A stretch of 64,000 nucleotides of DNA. It comes from Apteryx mantelli. Taxonomy: Eukaryota > Chordata > Aves > Apterygiformes > Apterygidae. The stretch covers positions 123,537,415 through 123,601,414 of the forward strand of contig NC_089979.1 in the NCBI RefSeq assembly GCF_036417845.1, given 5' to 3'. A program made the translations under genes and the position numbers. Position 1 is the first letter of the stretch; each line of letters starts with the position of its first letter. Below are positions 62,001 through 64,000 of the stretch, in pieces. The notes beneath the pieces were generated by a model. The model made no database searches and was not told where the DNA came from. It was given only the letters and a program-made list of their open reading frames with translations.

Positions 62001-64000
62001 TTACGCTTGGACACCATGAACCAGGTGGCTAACTGGGAGGAGGGTGAAAAGAAGTAAATGTGAGGATTGCTGAGGAAGGGAAGGACTGTTAATATCTGTC
62101 TGATGTTTGAAGAAGTAACGTGACATATTGAGCTACCCTTGTATGGCTGTATGTATGTTTATAGAACTTCAGTGTTCCCCAGGTGGAATGAGATGATTTG
62201 GGGGGGGGGGGAAGGAGCAACTAAGGATCCACTTATATATGCTAGCGAGCACACATGCTGAGAGATGACTCCCCATCCATAAAGGTATGCTATGTTGAAA
62301 TGTATAATTAAGGTTCTAGTGCAGTGTGGCCTTTTCTTTTCTGAGGCTAATGTTACTCAAAGTTTAAAATATGAATTTTATCAGTAGTATGGCATACAGC
62401 GGTAAACTAATAGAATTTTCCTGCAATTGCTGATGTTGATGTAATGACTAGCAACCCTTTAGGTGCACTCTTGAATGCTTAAAATTCACAAATGTGCCAT
62501 AATTGCTAATAAGCAAAATATGCTTTCCAGCTGTGTGCTATAGCTGTTAACTTCACTGAAGTGATGGTTCTGAAATGTAAGGAAAACTGCTATTCAAAAG
62601 CGCTCGTAGAATAACATCTACTTATGAGTAACATTTAATCACTAAAACTAATGGCTTGGCTTGCAGATTTTGGGGTAATCATTGTAATAAAATCGCACAA
62701 GAATAATTTCCCATGAGAAGCTTCTCAGAAGCTGTGTTCTTGGTGTGGCGTTCTGTGCCTTAGGGTACAACAGTGTGCTTCCTGCTTGGCTGGCTGGCAG
62801 CCAGTTGCCATCCAGGATTGACTCGAACTTGCAAGGTCCTTCCTTTGCTTCTCTAATTTGTGGCTCTTGATCGTTGGAAGCAACTCATACAAAAAGCAAC
62901 CTTGGTAGCCCTGTTTGCTTTTCTTCTTCGTGCTTTTACCTTAAGTCCCCTGCGCCCTGCTCCCCTTGAGTCTTTGCGAATAAATGGTAAGTCTTAGTAG
63001 GAGACTATTAATAGGATAAGATTAATATAATAGGTAAACTAGCCAATACTCAAGGGAAGAGCTCATGAGGTATAGAGGGAGAGCCTAGCACTTACTGGTT
63101 GTGTTTTGGTAGAAGCCTTATGCTGGTAGGTATTCCACACGTGTAGGTGATGTATGCCATTTCCTACAGGGAGCTATAATATAGCAGGCTAGCAAGCAAG
63201 AAAACAGGTTGTATCTCCTGCATTAGACCCTGATCTTCAGATATTTCCTTCCAGTAGCAACATAACCAGTGCTAGATTGATACTGATCTCTTTGCAAAAA
63301 ATATATAGCCTACTCACCCTGACAGAAGGAAAGAGAAGCTGATTTGTGAAGAAAAATAATGGTCATTGGTGCAGTCTGTCTGAATCATGCTCTCTTACTT
63401 GAGTATTTATTATGGCAGTTGGATGTAAGTAAAAAGCTTTAACTTCTACTCACCTAAAGACTTGCTGAGTGACTCAGTGAAACAGTCTTAAGATAGCTGA
63501 CACTATCAGAGGAATTGTTTTCCTTGTGCATCTCAGTACTTTTGTTTGTTTCTAAATCTTCCCCTTAAACATCAGGTTCTTTCCACTGTATATTTTGGTT
63601 TGGAAGGGAGAGGTGTTCTTCTCTTCTGGTGTTAAGAACTGAGAAGGGACTCTCAGAAGAACTGGCAATTGGGGGTAGGGAAGGGGGGCCGGAAAAGTGT
63701 TTTTTTCACAGTCATAAAATGTGAAGATGTTCAAAGAAAGCTGAATATCTCAGGATATTGGTTAAGTTTAAAAGCATTCTGTAGTTCAGAAAAGTCGAGA
63801 TTGCTTGTCTGCTAAAACATTCTGTCGGGGTTTGAACTTTTCATTCTAGTCCATCTCCATGGACCCAAGGTCTTTCTGTAATTCCTCTCTACTTTTTTTT
63901 CTTTTTTTTTTTTCTTCCTCCAGTTTCCTTTCCTTCTTTCACTGACTCATTTCTCAGGTGAGGAGAAGGGCAGATTGTTTACAGAGAACATATATTTAAC

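Larger units (their letters stand above)
56250..64000 (+). other. OSBPL10: OSBPL10 intron 4 (start, runs off window)
   Basis: Intronic DNA after donor GTAGGA. I searched for the next expected ORP10 segment (a Met-Met-Asn start after HEVRE) and did not find it, so exon 5 is taken to lie beyond 64000. Simple items include an exact 10 bp tandem duplication at 58081-58100, a T19 run at 59782-59800, a C10 run at 61424-61433, a G12 run at 62200-62211 and a T-rich stretch near 63893-63915. Confidence 0.8.

Noticed and set aside
61981..62040. Possible exon 5 start, because ATGAACCAGGTG encodes Met-Asn-Gln-Val as in the next ORP10 segment
   Set aside because: No AG acceptor directly precedes it in frame. 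The second Met is missing and the following residues (Ala-Asn-Trp) do not continue the ORP10 sequence. It is chance.
1..64000. tRNA, rRNA, snoRNA, CRISPR or viral elements
   Set aside because: I looked for tRNA-like B boxes, regular spaced repeats and retroviral LTR or gag/pol features on both strands and saw none. A small snoRNA or microRNA cannot be excluded by eye.

Overview
This is vertebrate nuclear DNA, almost certainly from a bird. It contains split coding exons with canonical GT/AG junctions, one strong CpG island at a first exon, no operons or compact ORFs, and few interspersed repeats for 64 kb. The only recognisable recent transposons are CR1-type LINEs, including the avian-style 3' end in ATTCTGTG-like repeats. 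I see no bacterial, viral, rRNA, tRNA or CRISPR content.

The one gene I can support is the 5' part of OSBPL10 (oxysterol-binding protein-related protein 10, ORP10), on the + strand. Four coding exons are visible: 4887-5191, 40490-40665, 41850-41929 and 56058-56249. They join in frame (intron phases 2, 1, 0, 0) to give the first 251 residues. These are a Gly/Ser/Ala-rich N-terminus, a complete PH domain split over exons 1-3, and the start of the Ser/Arg-rich linker. The C-terminal lipid-transfer (ORD) half lies beyond the right edge, so the gene is cut off in intron 4.

Layout: 1-4069 is upstream intergenic DNA holding an old antisense CR1/L3-like LINE relic (about 1.9-2.8 kb). 4070-5870 is the CpG-island promoter with exon 1. 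5192-40489 is a 35.3 kb intron 1 with a 1.7 kb LINE relic (12.3-14.0 kb), a much younger 5'-truncated CR1 (31.0-32.3 kb), simple repeats, two notable inverted repeats and a 72 bp direct repeat. 40666-41849 is a short intron 2. 41930-56057 is intron 3 (14.1 kb) with another LINE relic (45.4-46.1 kb) and TG/TA microsatellites. 56250-64000 is the start of intron 4, with a short sense CR1 3' end and two stretches that look like candidate conserved non-coding elements.

Most of the many short open frames are chance. The long ones at 4.0-5.5 kb come from stop-codon scarcity in the CpG island. I found no convincing undescribed system. The items most worth checking are an out-of-frame upstream AUG whose frame runs through all of exon 1, competing donor sites on exon 3, the 72 bp intronic duplication, the A/C-only tract beside the young CR1, and the candidate regulatory stretches in intron 4. 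Repeat family calls and boundaries are from reading alone, without alignment.
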